Assembly (NCBI RefSeq): GCF_019655055.1
Contig: NZ_BPFA01000020.1
Location: forward strand, 1 to 64,000
Length of the DNA: 64,000 bases
Direction of reading: 5' to 3'
Source of the DNA: Shewanella sp. MBTL60-112-B2
GTDB taxonomy: Bacteria; Pseudomonadota; Gammaproteobacteria; Enterobacterales; Shewanellaceae
Shown: positions 1 to 9,800 of the stretch, in pieces
How positions within the stretch are numbered: position 1 is the first letter of the stretch
Layout: every line of letters begins with the position of its first letter
Translations under genes and position numbers: made by a program
Notes under the pieces: generated by a model
Database searches by the model: none
Seen by the model: the letters and a program-made list of their open reading frames with translations, nothing else
What the model was told of the DNA's origin: nothing

Positions 1-230
1 TATATCTTGAAGCACTACAATACAAAACGGGGTCATAGTTATAATAATTACATGACACCAACAGCGGCCGAAATGGCTGCGTAAATACGCATCCCCTGTT
101 GGTGTACAGTTTTAGTTGACCACATCAAAGGGGCGAAGCGCCACGACGTTAATTGTTAGACGAAGTCTAACTTGATGATGTTAGTCAGGCTCAGCCTTAC
201 ATGTGCCAACAGCACAAAGAAAAATGTAAC
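1..230. other. Non-coding, inverted-repeat-rich stretch
   Basis: No credible gene is seen here. The stretch holds nested inverted repeats. ACACCAACAG (55-64) pairs exactly with CTGTTGGTGT (96-105), and between them lie a GC-rich hairpin (about 65-80) and GCGTAAATACGC (80-91). Further along are a GGCG-AA-CGCC-like hairpin (about 131-142) and GTTAGAC-gaa-GTCTAAC (155-171). Function is unknown. Confidence 0.5.
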
Positions 231-250
231 CAGCCTTCATTCCAAGGCTG
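231..250 (-). terminator. Terminator of the zinc-ribbon gene
   Basis: CAGCCTT (231-237) and AAGGCTG (244-250) form a 7-bp stem immediately after the stop codon of the minus-strand gene. Read on the minus strand, a T-rich stretch follows (about 221-228). Confidence 0.55.
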
Positions 251-502
251 CTACTTCATTGTGACCTTACCACCTATCATCTTAAACGCAGGAGCGCCGC
301 GGATCAGCGTATCGCGTGCAAAAATTTGCTGGCAGCTCGGGCATTGGCAGGGCGTTTGGGTGTAATCATCAACAATGCGTTCCTTAAAGCACTTAACTAG
401 TGCGCCTTTGCCACCTTTTCGGTACTTAAATAGTTGGGCTTTACATTTGGCGCAGAAGATCTCGACTGTTTGGGTCGGTCCTTTCTTATTGGGTTTAGCC
501 AT
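251..502 (-). CDS. Small zinc-ribbon protein, function unknown
   Basis: This 83-residue protein has no recognisable name. It has a CxxC pair at residues 17 and 20, Cys38, and a CxCxxC cluster at residues 52-57, flanked by many lysines. This is the layout of a small zinc-binding ribbon. The lysine-rich start (residues 1-8) suggests contact with nucleic acid or ribosomes, but that is inference. The ATG has a clear AGGAG ribosome site 6 bases upstream on the minus strand, and a hairpin terminator follows the stop, so it looks like a real single-gene unit. It is divergent from the acylase gene that starts at 776. Confidence 0.7.
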   Translation of the reverse strand: MAKPNKKGPTQTVEIFCAKCKAQLFKYRKGGKGALVKCFKERIVDDYTQTPCQCPSCQQIFARDTLIRGAPAFKMIGGKVTMK

Positions 503-775
503 CTTACTCCTAGCATGTCGTAGCTACCTAGATTTAGTAACTGCACTGTTTGTCACAGAAGCTATTTGTAATAGCCGCTCTTAAAGCTGTGCCAGTTGTA
601 ACTTAGGTTTATCAGTATTTACTGTGAGGCTTAATACAATTATTAGGGCGCTAGACTAGCACAATCCACTGAATTGCTATGACACGAATATAAAATTCAA
701 ATGACTGTTTAACATTTTTGCAACCCAGTTTATGATGCACTAGGTTAAATTTTTAGCGCAGGGACAGCTGAAACG

Positions 776-3076
776 ATGCATAAAATAATAAAAATAGCAC
801 TCATTGGTACCTCGTCAGTTGCTGTGACAATTGCAGGTGGTTTGTACTTATCCGTATCTTTGAGCCTGCCGGCTCTTGATAAAAACCTAACGAGCGAAAA
901 CGTTAAACAACAAGTCACTCTTGAGAGAGATAGACTTGGCACCGCAATTATTAACGCTACTGACCGACAAGATGCAGCCTATGGTCTAGGTTACGCTCAT
1001 GGTCAGGACAGATTCTTTCAAATGGATCTATTACGGCGCAACTCAGCTGGAGAGCTAGCGGAGATCTTTGGCGAAAAAGCATTAGACTTAGATAAGAGTC
1101 GCCGTTTTCATCAACTTCGCAAACGCGCCGAGCGCATAATCACTACACTGGATGCTGCACACTTAAAGGTGCTAATGACTTATGCTCAAGGGGTAAATGA
1201 CGCACTTGCAGCGCAGACTTTGTCATCGCTTGAGTACATAGTGACTGGAGCCGAGCCTAAGCTTTGGCAGCCTGCAGATAGCTTGCTGGTGATCTATAGC
1301 ATGTATCTAGATTTGCAGGGCAACACCATTAAGCGTGATTTAGCGCTCACTCAAGTTCAGGCTCTTTTTGGCGAACAGATGGTTGATTTTCTTATTCAGC
1401 CAAGCCAGTACCAAGCTTCGCTCGATGGCAGTGAACTAAGCTTAGCGACACAGCCAATCCCTCAACTGACACCAAACTTGCTCGCACAGGCTCAAACCAG
1501 AGAAATTGCTGAACCACTGGATATAGGCAGCAACAACTGGGCGGTTACCGGAGAGTTAACTGCCAATGGTAAGGCGATGTTATCCGATGATATGCATCTG
1601 TCTTTTGCTGTGCCAATTATTTGGTATCGCGCCCAATTGAATTATCAAAAAGACGATCAAGACGTCCAAGTTACTGGTGTTTCATTACCTGGAGCGCCGG
1701 CTATTGTGGTCGGCAGTAATGGGGATGTGGCTTGGGGCTTCACCAATGCCTATATCGATACTGCCGATTGGGTCGCAATCGATAAGCAAACGCCAATCTA
1801 CTTTGAGCATGAAACCATAGCGTTACCTGATTCTGAGGTCAGCTACACCATAGAAATGTCGCCTTTCGGTCCAGTTAAAGAGGTTGGTGGTAAAAGCTAT
1901 GCGCTATCTTGGGTTGGTCATAGCGATTATGCGGTGGATATGCAGTTAATTGAGCTAGATACTATCGCCAATGTTGAGCAAGGTATTGTTGTTGCTGAAA
2001 CAATGGGGATCCCGGTGCAAAACTTGTTACTGGTGGACCGAGATGGAAATGCAGCTTGGAAGCCCGCTGGCGCTTACCCGTCGAGAACCAATCCAAGTGA
2101 TGTTGCTATGGCAGCAACAGAGTTTCAGAGTGTCAATTGGCTGCATGATAAAGCTGATTTACCACAGGTGATTAATCCGCAAAGTAATCGTTTATGGACT
2201 GGGAATTCGCGGGTTGTATCGGTGGAAGAGCATAAGCAACTAGGCGATGGCGGTTATGCATTAGGGGCTCGTAGTATGCAAATACGCGATAGGCTATTCG
2301 AATCCGATAGTTTCACTACCAAGGATTTTTATCAGCTACAGCTAGATAATGAGGCTCGCTTTTTGGTGGACTGGCAGCAGTTGCTACTCAAACAATTATA
2401 TCAGCAGCCTGAGCGCTTTAATGATGATATTGGCTACATAGAGTCATGGCAAGCCTGTGCTTGCAGCGACTCTGTAGGCTATACATTAGTGCGACACTTT
2501 AGAAGCATGGTGATTGATACTACCTTTGCACCGATTGAAACTGAGCTGGCAAAATATCAACTTAGTCTGTCGCCGATCAAGCGTTATTTGGAACCAGGGA
2601 TCTGGCAGCTGATTAATGCACAAGATCGAGATTGGTTACCTATAGATGAAGTGAGTTGGTCCGGACATCTATTGCAGATGTATCTTAATGCAAAACAAAT
2701 GAGCCTAGAAAAATACAGTGACAATCATGATATGGCTGATCTGGCTTGGGGCAAGGTGAATCAACTTAAGATCCAACATCCTTTTTCTAAACAAATCCCT
2801 GCATTGAGCAAGCTGCTCGATATGCCAATAGTTGATGGTTTTGGTGATAGTTTTATGCCAGCGGTACAAGGTGCGTCGTTTGGTGCGTCGCAACGTTTTA
2901 TTGTGCAGCCGGGCGATGAAGCTAATGCAATCATGACGATACCGGGTGGTCAGTCGGGCAATCCGTTATCAGATTTTTATCGAGCGGGTTTCGATGAGTA
3001 CGCGACTCAGCAAAGCACCCCGTTTCTGCCAGGTGAGGCTATTTACAGATTGGAGATCTCTCCCGTCACTAATTAG
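776..3076 (+). CDS. Penicillin acylase family Ntn-hydrolase (possible AHL acylase)
   Basis: This 766-residue protein belongs to the penicillin G acylase / acyl-homoserine-lactone acylase family of N-terminal nucleophile hydrolases. These are exported precursors that cut themselves into alpha and beta chains. The N-terminus (residues 5-30) is hydrophobic, as expected for a signal peptide or anchor. The likely self-cleavage site is the Gly-Ser pair at 251-252, within GSNNWAV, making Ser252 the nucleophile of the beta chain. Downstream Asn-rich and GGQSGNP segments fit the family. Substrate cannot be read from sequence; family members act on penicillins, aculeacin and AHL signals. It is convergent with the GGDEF gene and appears to be monocistronic. 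Confidence 0.85.
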   Translation: MHKIIKIALIGTSSVAVTIAGGLYLSVSLSLPALDKNLTSENVKQQVTLERDRLGTAIINATDRQDAAYGLGYAHGQDRFFQMDLLRRNSAGELAEIFGEKALDLDKSRRFHQLRKRAERIITTLDAAHLKVLMTYAQGVNDALAAQTLSSLEYIVTGAEPKLWQPADSLLVIYSMYLDLQGNTIKRDLALTQVQALFGEQMVDFLIQPSQYQASLDGSELSLATQPIPQLTPNLLAQAQTREIAEPLDIGSNNWAVTGELTANGKAMLSDDMHLSFAVPIIWYRAQLNYQKDDQDVQVTGVSLPGAPAIVVGSNGDVAWGFTNAYIDTADWVAIDKQTPIYFEHETIALPDSEVSYTIEMSPFGPVKEVGGKSYALSWVGHSDYAVDMQLIELDTIANVEQGIVVAETMGIPVQNLLLVDRDGNAAWKPAGAYPSRTNPSDVAMAATEFQSVNWLHDKADLPQVINPQSNRLWTGNSRVVSVEEHKQLGDGGYALGARSMQIRDRLFESDSFTTKDFYQLQLDNEARFLVDWQQLLLKQLYQQPERFNDDIGYIESWQACACSDSVGYTLVRHFRSMVIDTTFAPIETELAKYQLSLSPIKRYLEPGIWQLINAQDRDWLPIDEVSWSGHLLQMYLNAKQMSLEKYSDNHDMADLAWGKVNQLKIQHPFSKQIPALSKLLDMPIVDGFGDSFMPAVQGASFGASQRFIVQPGDEANAIMTIPGGQSGNPLSDFYRAGFDEYATQQSTPFLPGEAIYRLEISPVTN

Positions 3077-3129
3077 CCATTGAAATATAATTAACAGTAT
3101 CGGCTATGGTTTAGTTATTAACTGAACGA

Positions 3130-4941
3130 TTAGAGGCGACTATCAGGCGGAGTCGCTTCTAAAGTTGCAATCTCAGCGACTGAAATTGTGACCTTGGCGT
3201 ATTGATTGCGGCCGGATTTTTTGGCTTGATAAAGCGCATGATCTGCCATTAATGCTGCTTGTTGACCTATGATGTTTGCAGTCCCTTTAAATTCAAACTC
3301 TTCGACCGCCTGAACACGGCAGACCCCAAGACTCACTGTGATATGTCCAGCAGAACTAGAGCTTGGATGGGGGAAGGCTAAATCATCGAATGCCTGGATA
3401 ATACCATCGAGCTTTCTAAGCAATGGCTCATCAGGGATATCTCTAAGTAACATAATAAATTCTTCACCACCGAAGCGTGCGCATATGTCGTCAGCACGGT
3501 AAAATTGCTGACTCAGGGTTTCAGCGACTTTAATTAACGCTTCATCACCCGCTAAGTGACCTAGGGTGTCGTTATACTCTTTGAAGTGATCGACATCGGC
3601 AATAATCAGCGTAAAACCTATCTGCTGTCTTGCAAGAAGTTGGCAATACGTTTCTAGCCTTTGCTCAAAGCCGCGGCGATTAGGAATGTTGGTCAACTTA
3701 TCAATATAAACTTGTTCGTTAAGCTGCTTAGTTTGCTCTTGAATCGTGCCCATAAGTGCGTTGAAGTGAGTCGCAACATTTACTAGCTCCGTGATTGGGT
3801 AGCGGTGTTTGAGCTTTCTAATCTCTCGGCTCTTATCCATCTCTTCAATATCAATCGCAAGCTTTCTGACTGGTTGTACTAAGAAATACGAATACAAGAA
3901 GTAGGCTAAAAATAACAACACAGACATTTCTGCAAGAAGGATATAAATACCGCTACCTAATATTGCAGGCGGCTCTGTATTGGTATGATACAAGGTAAAC
4001 TTTATCAATGGCTGGCCGTCAATATTACGCACAAGACGTTCTGTTGTTGCCTGCAGTTTGTCTAAATGAATACCTGCGCCTAAATAGGGGATTTGTGTAA
4101 TATCGTCAGAGGCGGTTACCTGACTCATCTCAACTCCAGCGGCAGTATATTTAGAGAGCTCAGCCATAAACTCTTCATCAATCAGCCGAATAAACACAAT
4201 GTAGCCCATTATTGGCCCAGCGCGATTAGACTGTAAAATACTACTGGAATTGTATAGGGCTGGCCCGTATTTAGTGGCGATAAGCCCACTTTTTGTCGGT
4301 ACACTGCTTGGGTGAGTATAAGGCTGCTCCTGAGGCGGAAAAGCGATTTTATTCAAAGGTGATAGCAGCTTATTTTCAGGGGACTTTGCAAAGTCTACCA
4401 AATCAAATTGCAGCTTTTCGTTATCACTATTGTGGCGAAAGCCCTTATTAAAGACGATATGGTTTTCATTATCGAAAATAAATACGCCGTCGACCTTCAG
4501 ACTTTTAAAGGTGTCATCAGGGTATTCGTGCTGCTCATAATATCGCTTAGCCGCCACACTTTTCGATCTCATATAGCTGTAGGTTCGATCCCAAACGGCA
4601 TAGTCGTAATTGATGGTATGCAGAGGCCTACTCATTTGTTCGAAAGCAAAGTTTAATGCGACTAATTCCTGCTCGGACACTTTTATTAATGAGCGTTCAA
4701 TAGCGGGAGATTGTACCCAGATCCGGTAGGCAAACACGGCGCTAGCGAATAAGATAAAAATAGCGAGTGAAATCTTAAGTTGCAGCTGATTAAAGGTTTG
4801 AGATTTTAGTTGGATGATAATTAGAAACCTTTCAAAACAGAGTATTACTCTAGTAAAGCTTAATAATTGACGACTATCCAGATTTTTACAAGAGGTCGGC
4901 TTACTTAAGGGCTTATTATAGAGTGTGTTTATATCGTACAC
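3130..4941 (-). CDS. Membrane diguanylate cyclase with CHASE4-like sensor
   Basis: This 603-residue inner-membrane protein probably makes cyclic di-GMP. It has a first membrane helix at about residues 52-75, a periplasmic sensor of the CHASE4 type to about 325, and a second helix at about 328-350. A HAMP-like linker follows, then a C-terminal GGDEF domain (about 410-585). The active-site motif reads GGEEF, and an RADD sequence five residues before it matches the RxxD product-inhibition site, so an active, feedback-controlled enzyme is likely. The longest frame starts at GTG (4941); a later start before the first helix is possible because no strong ribosome site is visible. It lies downstream of the pfa terminator and is probably independent of the EPA genes. 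Confidence 0.85.
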   Translation of the reverse strand: MYDINTLYNKPLSKPTSCKNLDSRQLLSFTRVILCFERFLIIIQLKSQTFNQLQLKISLAIFILFASAVFAYRIWVQSPAIERSLIKVSEQELVALNFAFEQMSRPLHTINYDYAVWDRTYSYMRSKSVAAKRYYEQHEYPDDTFKSLKVDGVFIFDNENHIVFNKGFRHNSDNEKLQFDLVDFAKSPENKLLSPLNKIAFPPQEQPYTHPSSVPTKSGLIATKYGPALYNSSSILQSNRAGPIMGYIVFIRLIDEEFMAELSKYTAAGVEMSQVTASDDITQIPYLGAGIHLDKLQATTERLVRNIDGQPLIKFTLYHTNTEPPAILGSGIYILLAEMSVLLFLAYFLYSYFLVQPVRKLAIDIEEMDKSREIRKLKHRYPITELVNVATHFNALMGTIQEQTKQLNEQVYIDKLTNIPNRRGFEQRLETYCQLLARQQIGFTLIIADVDHFKEYNDTLGHLAGDEALIKVAETLSQQFYRADDICARFGGEEFIMLLRDIPDEPLLRKLDGIIQAFDDLAFPHPSSSSAGHITVSLGVCRVQAVEEFEFKGTANIIGQQAALMADHALYQAKKSGRNQYAKVTISVAEIATLEATPPDSRL

Positions 4942-4994
4942 ATTGCTTGGTCATCTTTTCCGTGACATGGCAGCGGGTTCTGATAAAGAAAAGT

Positions 4995-5025
4995 AAAAAA
5001 GCCACTAATGAAAATTAGTGGCTTT
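4995..5025 (-). terminator. Rho-independent terminator of the pfa operon
   Basis: AAAGCCACTAAT (4998-5009) pairs with ATTAGTGGCTTT (5014-5025) around a GAAA loop. On the minus strand the stem is followed by a run of six T (4995-5000), just downstream of the pfaD stop. It separates pfaD from the GGDEF gene. Confidence 0.9.
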
Positions 5026-5047
5026 GTCTGTTTAGTTAGGCAGTTTG

Positions 5048-6676
5048 TTACGCCATTCTTTGAGTTGGTCTCCAGCGGAGTAGCTCTGTCGGCAGCTTCA
5101 CACCTTGTGATGTGAGACAGTTAACGCGGTTAAGATATGCAGCGCCATACATTAAGTGTTTGGCGACATCGACGGCGTTACGGTCTTGGTAGCTATCTAA
5201 GTAACTGCCTTTAGCCCACTGGTTGAAAGCTCCAAGAGCAGGGCCTGCCCAAATTTGATAATCCATCTCACGGCCTACTTCGCCAGAATTTGACCAGCGG
5301 CTTGAAAGGCCTAAATACCAGCGGAAAATCAGTGCCATTTTACGCTTAGGATTACCCTCTGCACGTTCAATTTGCTTAGGATCTCGTTCATTAAAGTGGG
5401 CAACAGTCCCGGCCCAGATATCATCAAGGCTTGAACGGAATACTTGCTTCTCAAGTTTTTCACGTTCATCAGCAGGAATTGCTTCAATAGAGTCGTAACG
5501 AGTATAGATCTCATAAAGCTTGTTGGCGCGCATAGGGAAAAGCGTACCGCGTTTTACCACCTGCAGTTTAACGCCCATCTCGAACATATCGGCAGCAGGT
5601 GCCATGGTCACATCGGCCATTTCAGTACTGGCAAGCAGCTTGCGAGTATGCTCACTGGCGCCCGCTTCAACACAAGCTTGGTTCACTGAGCCGGTAACAA
5701 TATATGCTGCGCCCATGTTAAAGGTAGCAAGAGCTGCATCTGGCGTTCCTACACCGCCGCCACAACCGACGCGGATTGGGGTCGGGTAGTTGAACTTAGC
5801 TTGGATCTCGTCCTTTAGAGCCAAAATAGTCGGCAGCAGTGTCACTAGTGGTCGGTTATCGGTGTGACCACCTGAATCGGCTTCTGCAGTAATGTCATCC
5901 GCCATAGGCACAAGTTGCGCTAGCTCCATCTGCTCAGCGGTGATTGAACCATCATCCACAAGTTTTTGTAGCATTTTAGCAGGCGCAGGCATCATGAACT
6001 TTTCAGCCACTTCGGTGCGGCTTACTTTAGCAATCACCTTATTACCTATAACCACGTTGCCCTTATTATCTCGGCTTAAGCCGGCAGCGCGGTAATAGAC
6101 GATTTGCGGCGTTAAGCCTAAGAAAGCCGAGGCTTCAACAGTGCGAACCTTATGCTTTAAAAATAGTTCAACGCTGCCACGCTCTAGTGCTGGCTCGCTT
6201 GGGCTATGGATAAGGTTAAACATGTATGGGCCGTTTGGTAGTGCTGATTGAATGCGATTAATCGCTTCTTCCACTCGGCTAGGGATAAGACCTGCTGCCC
6301 CAAACGAACATAGAATGCCAGCTTTACCTAGTGCGATAACCAGCTCTTCAGATGAAATACCATTCGCCATAGCGCCGGCGTAATAGGCGTATTTAACGCC
6401 GTGGACGCGGCGGAAATTACTGTCGCCTAGGCTTTCAGTGCCAAGGGCAGGCGCAAAGGCGCTAACTGGCAAATCTGTGGTGTTTGCAGCATGCTCAGAC
6501 ACGATGTTTGCAGACTGGGCGATACCAACACCATTCTCGCTGTGATTTACCACGTAGCAGCCGCGGCTAAAGTCTTTTAACTGCTGCTGCATCACTTGTA
6601 CGTCAAAGCTAATATTTGACTCAGTCACAGCCCATGGCCAAGGTGAAAGCATTTCGCTAGTTGTAGTAGGATTCAT
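5048..6676 (-). CDS. pfaD: PfaD, enoyl reductase of EPA synthase
   Basis: This 542-residue FMN-dependent enoyl reductase resembles the 2-nitropropane dioxygenase / FabK fold. It is the trans-acting ER of pfa-type polyunsaturated fatty acid synthases and reduces selected double bonds during chain growth. Visible signs are an N-terminal strand with HGVKYAYYAGAMANGI (about 90-105) and the glycine-rich FMN phosphate site GCGGGVGTPDAA (about 303-315). A following ITGSVNQA-type segment and an all-helical C-terminal extension are typical of PfaD. An AAGGG ribosome site precedes the ATG. It is last in the pfaR-A-B-C-D series, 155 bases after pfaC, and that gap holds two hairpins. Confidence 0.96.
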   Translation of the reverse strand: MNPTTTSEMLSPWPWAVTESNISFDVQVMQQQLKDFSRGCYVVNHSENGVGIAQSANIVSEHAANTTDLPVSAFAPALGTESLGDSNFRRVHGVKYAYYAGAMANGISSEELVIALGKAGILCSFGAAGLIPSRVEEAINRIQSALPNGPYMFNLIHSPSEPALERGSVELFLKHKVRTVEASAFLGLTPQIVYYRAAGLSRDNKGNVVIGNKVIAKVSRTEVAEKFMMPAPAKMLQKLVDDGSITAEQMELAQLVPMADDITAEADSGGHTDNRPLVTLLPTILALKDEIQAKFNYPTPIRVGCGGGVGTPDAALATFNMGAAYIVTGSVNQACVEAGASEHTRKLLASTEMADVTMAPAADMFEMGVKLQVVKRGTLFPMRANKLYEIYTRYDSIEAIPADEREKLEKQVFRSSLDDIWAGTVAHFNERDPKQIERAEGNPKRKMALIFRWYLGLSSRWSNSGEVGREMDYQIWAGPALGAFNQWAKGSYLDSYQDRNAVDVAKHLMYGAAYLNRVNCLTSQGVKLPTELLRWRPTQRMA

Positions 6677-6777
6677 TATTTGTAGACCCTTAATTATTTA
6701 TTCTTTTAGTTCAATGTGAAGCCGTTTATCAGTCTCTTTCACATTAAATAATCTTGAATTCTTGTGCTTATAAGGTA

Positions 6778-6839
6778 GTTAATGACTAAAGTGTTGTTCT
6801 TTAGTCATTAACTTAGGCTTAAAACTTCGTTTTAAGCCT
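6778..6839 (-). promoter_or_regulatory. Double hairpin between pfaC and pfaD
   Basis: There are two perfect inverted repeats. The first (6815-6839) has 11-bp arms and a TTC loop, and it spans the pfaC stop codon at 6832-6834. The second (6778-6812) has 14-bp arms, GTTAATGACTAAAG and its complement, and a 7-base loop. Neither is followed by a T run on the minus strand, so an RNA-processing, stability or leaky-attenuation role fits better than full termination. No separate pfaD promoter was recognised. Confidence 0.6.
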
Positions 6840-9800
6840 CTTCGATACAGATGGCTATATCGAATACTTCGTATATGCGCAGACCATCTTTACTTAGGCT
6901 GGCATTACCTGTGATGACTTTCTTACCGTCTTCATCTTTGACAGAGGTAATGCTCACATCCATAGACATCTGCTTGTTCAGCGGATTAATTTGACCGCGA
7001 TACTTCCACTTGATGTTAGATAGAATTTGACCAAACTTAGGGTTTTTAAACCCTGCACCTAAGTCTTTTGAAATAGCATAAGTCTGCATGGTTTCAATAA
7101 TCGCTTCAACACCGAGTGAACCTGGCATTACCGGGTCTTGGTGGAAGTGGAATTGGAAGAACCAATCACTTGGGTCAATGGTGCGCTCAGCGTACAAGTA
7201 ACCTAGGCCTTCGGTGCCGCCATTATCAACAATTTCAACGCTGTCGATAAAGTTCAGCTGACCACCTGCTAAACGATAATGCGGTTGGTTAGCTGGCGCG
7301 TTAAAGTGACGGCCGCTCTTATCAAGCAGGTTCACTTTAGTGGTTGCTGCAACGCCGTTAGCCACATGCCAAGGCTGAGTCACTTTGCCGTTATCTAGAC
7401 CAAGCTGATCTTTAAGCGCATCACCCTTGAAGTAGCCAAATACCGCCGTACCGCGATAGAAAGGCTCATTATCAACGCTTAGCTCGAAGCTAAAGCTTTG
7501 AATGATGTTAGTGCCAGCCATAACGGTTGATAACAAGCGCGAGTCGTTACGAATAGTTTTACCGCGCAAATCAACATCACGCAGTAGCTCACCGCTACCA
7601 TCTAAGTTACGGAAGAACAGTTCAAGGCCTGGGAAGCCAAGGGTTGTGCCCATGTAACCTGAGATAAAGCCGTTAGGCTGCAGTGAGATCTCCATCAAAA
7701 TCGAGTATGGCATCACTGCGCCATGGCTGTTTTTGTCGAAATACCATGCATCTGCAGGCACTTCATATTCAGCGATACACGATGATGGCTTTTTAAAGTC
7801 GCCGCGCTTACCGTTAACTTCGATAACACGGGTGGTCACCTGTAAGTCACCACATGGTGTACGTGGTGGGATCATGCCGCGATAGATTGAGAACTCAGGG
7901 CCGAAGCAGTTTTCGATATTACCGGTGGCAAACTCAAACATGTGATACGGCGTAAACGGTACGGTATCAGGTATGCGGTTGGGGTAGTCCGGCGTAATTG
8001 GCGCTTCAACGTGGGAAATCGGAATGACGCCCTTGTTTGGCTCTTTGGTTAGATCAGGGATTTGCGCCATTAATGGAGCGTTTACAGATGCTGGCTGGTA
8101 TTCTGTATTGCGAGACGCCACAGGCGCTTGAGCAGTCTTTGCTGTCCCTGTTGTGTTAGCCGAGTTGGTCAAAAGCGGATAACGAGTACACTCATCTTCC
8201 TCTTTAATCATCACACCTAGGTTTTGGAAATCCACTACCGCTTTGCCGTTGAGCAAAATATCGATGTTAGCTTTAGCATATGGGCGCGGACTGAAACCTA
8301 TTTCAGTCACTTCCATACGGTAAGTCAGTACGCCAGATTGTGGTAGCACTTGGCCGCGACAACGTACTTGCTGTGAGGCATTTTCATGTGGCTGGAAACG
8401 GCCGTTTTTAGTTTGGGTGTGCATACCAAGGTGCAGCATATAGAACTGCAGTAATTGACCACAACCTTCAGCCATTAACGAGCCAGCCATCACTTGGTCG
8501 CCCTTGAAATGACACGGGAAGTACCAGTGGTCTGCTTCAAGTTGTTTATGACCTTCGATTAAACCTAGACCCCAAGTACCGCCTGTGCGATCAACCTTGC
8601 TGACTTGTTCAATCATCAAGAATTTTTCAGATGCGAAGCAAAGAGACGGCTGGTGGGCGCCGCTGTGGCTTGGGCCGAAACAACCTGCAATATCAGCAGT
8701 TAATAGCTTATGAATATCGCCATAGCTAAACTGAGTTTTAGGGCAATCAAGTAGTGGGTTAAAGCGCTGCTTTTGCACTAGGCTGCGAGCTTTAATCTCT
8801 TCTTCAGTGCGAATCACACCTTTACCGTCGGCAAGCTCTTCATCAGTGAAGAAGCCAGCGCAGCCGCCATCCATCTTGAGGATCATCTTATCGCCAACAA
8901 AACACTCATACGAGAAGAAGAACAACAAGGTTTCGCCATTACGGGCATAGTTGTTGATCTTAATGTCGTAACGCAGTGTGTCGCCGCCACGTGGCAAGTC
9001 ACCCAAGAAGGTAAGGGTACAATCGAGTAGTCGATAAACCCGCTCGCCTTTGTTCTCAAAGTCGATACCTAGATAGCTAATAAGCATCAAGTCACATTGG
9101 CCTGATTCTACTGCTACCGCCCAAGGGATTTGTCCGTCTACTAAGTATGGCGCATCAACAGGGATGTCGTACTCAGTGGTCATTGAGCATGGCTTAAACT
9201 GATTTATGGTCGCATCAAGTTTGGTGACGCGCGATACTAGGAGATAGTCTGTGGTTGGTAGACGTACGCGGCGTGAGTAACTGTCGATGATCGCATAATC
9301 ACTGCCAAATACCTTAGCGATATCGCCCTCTGCGTACTCAACTAAATCGGCGTAGTTCCAGATACACGGTTTTAGTGCAGGCACTGGTGCGATATATGGC
9401 GGCACGTTAGCGTGATCTGGCTTTAACTCCACAACACTGCTTTGCACTGGTGCAGCTTGCGTTGGAGTATGAGTTGCAGCAAGTGTTGCAGTTTGAGCAT
9501 CGATGGCTTGAATATCGACGGCCTGAGTATCGACGGCTTGAATATCGAGGACTTGGCCGGTTACTTGCGCTAGCTGCTGTTTTAGCAGAGCATCAGCCAC
9601 CTTCATACCTGCATTGCGGCTCTCTAGAAAAGCTAAGTGAGCTTGCTGAGTGAGCTGTTGATTGTGTTGAAAACTGGCGAGATCACCTGAGCCAATTTCG
9701 CCAGCAACAGTATTCCCTATAGCAGTATCAAGAGTCTTGTTTGTATTGTTTGCTGTATTAGCAATGGTATTTGTTGTCATTGGTGGGGTACCTAATTCAC

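Noticed and set aside
155..171. GTTAGAC-gaa-GTCTAAC as an integron attC site
   Set aside because: The GTTRRRY/RYYYAAC-like words are present but in the wrong order and spacing for one attC. No matching inner boxes or integrase gene are seen.
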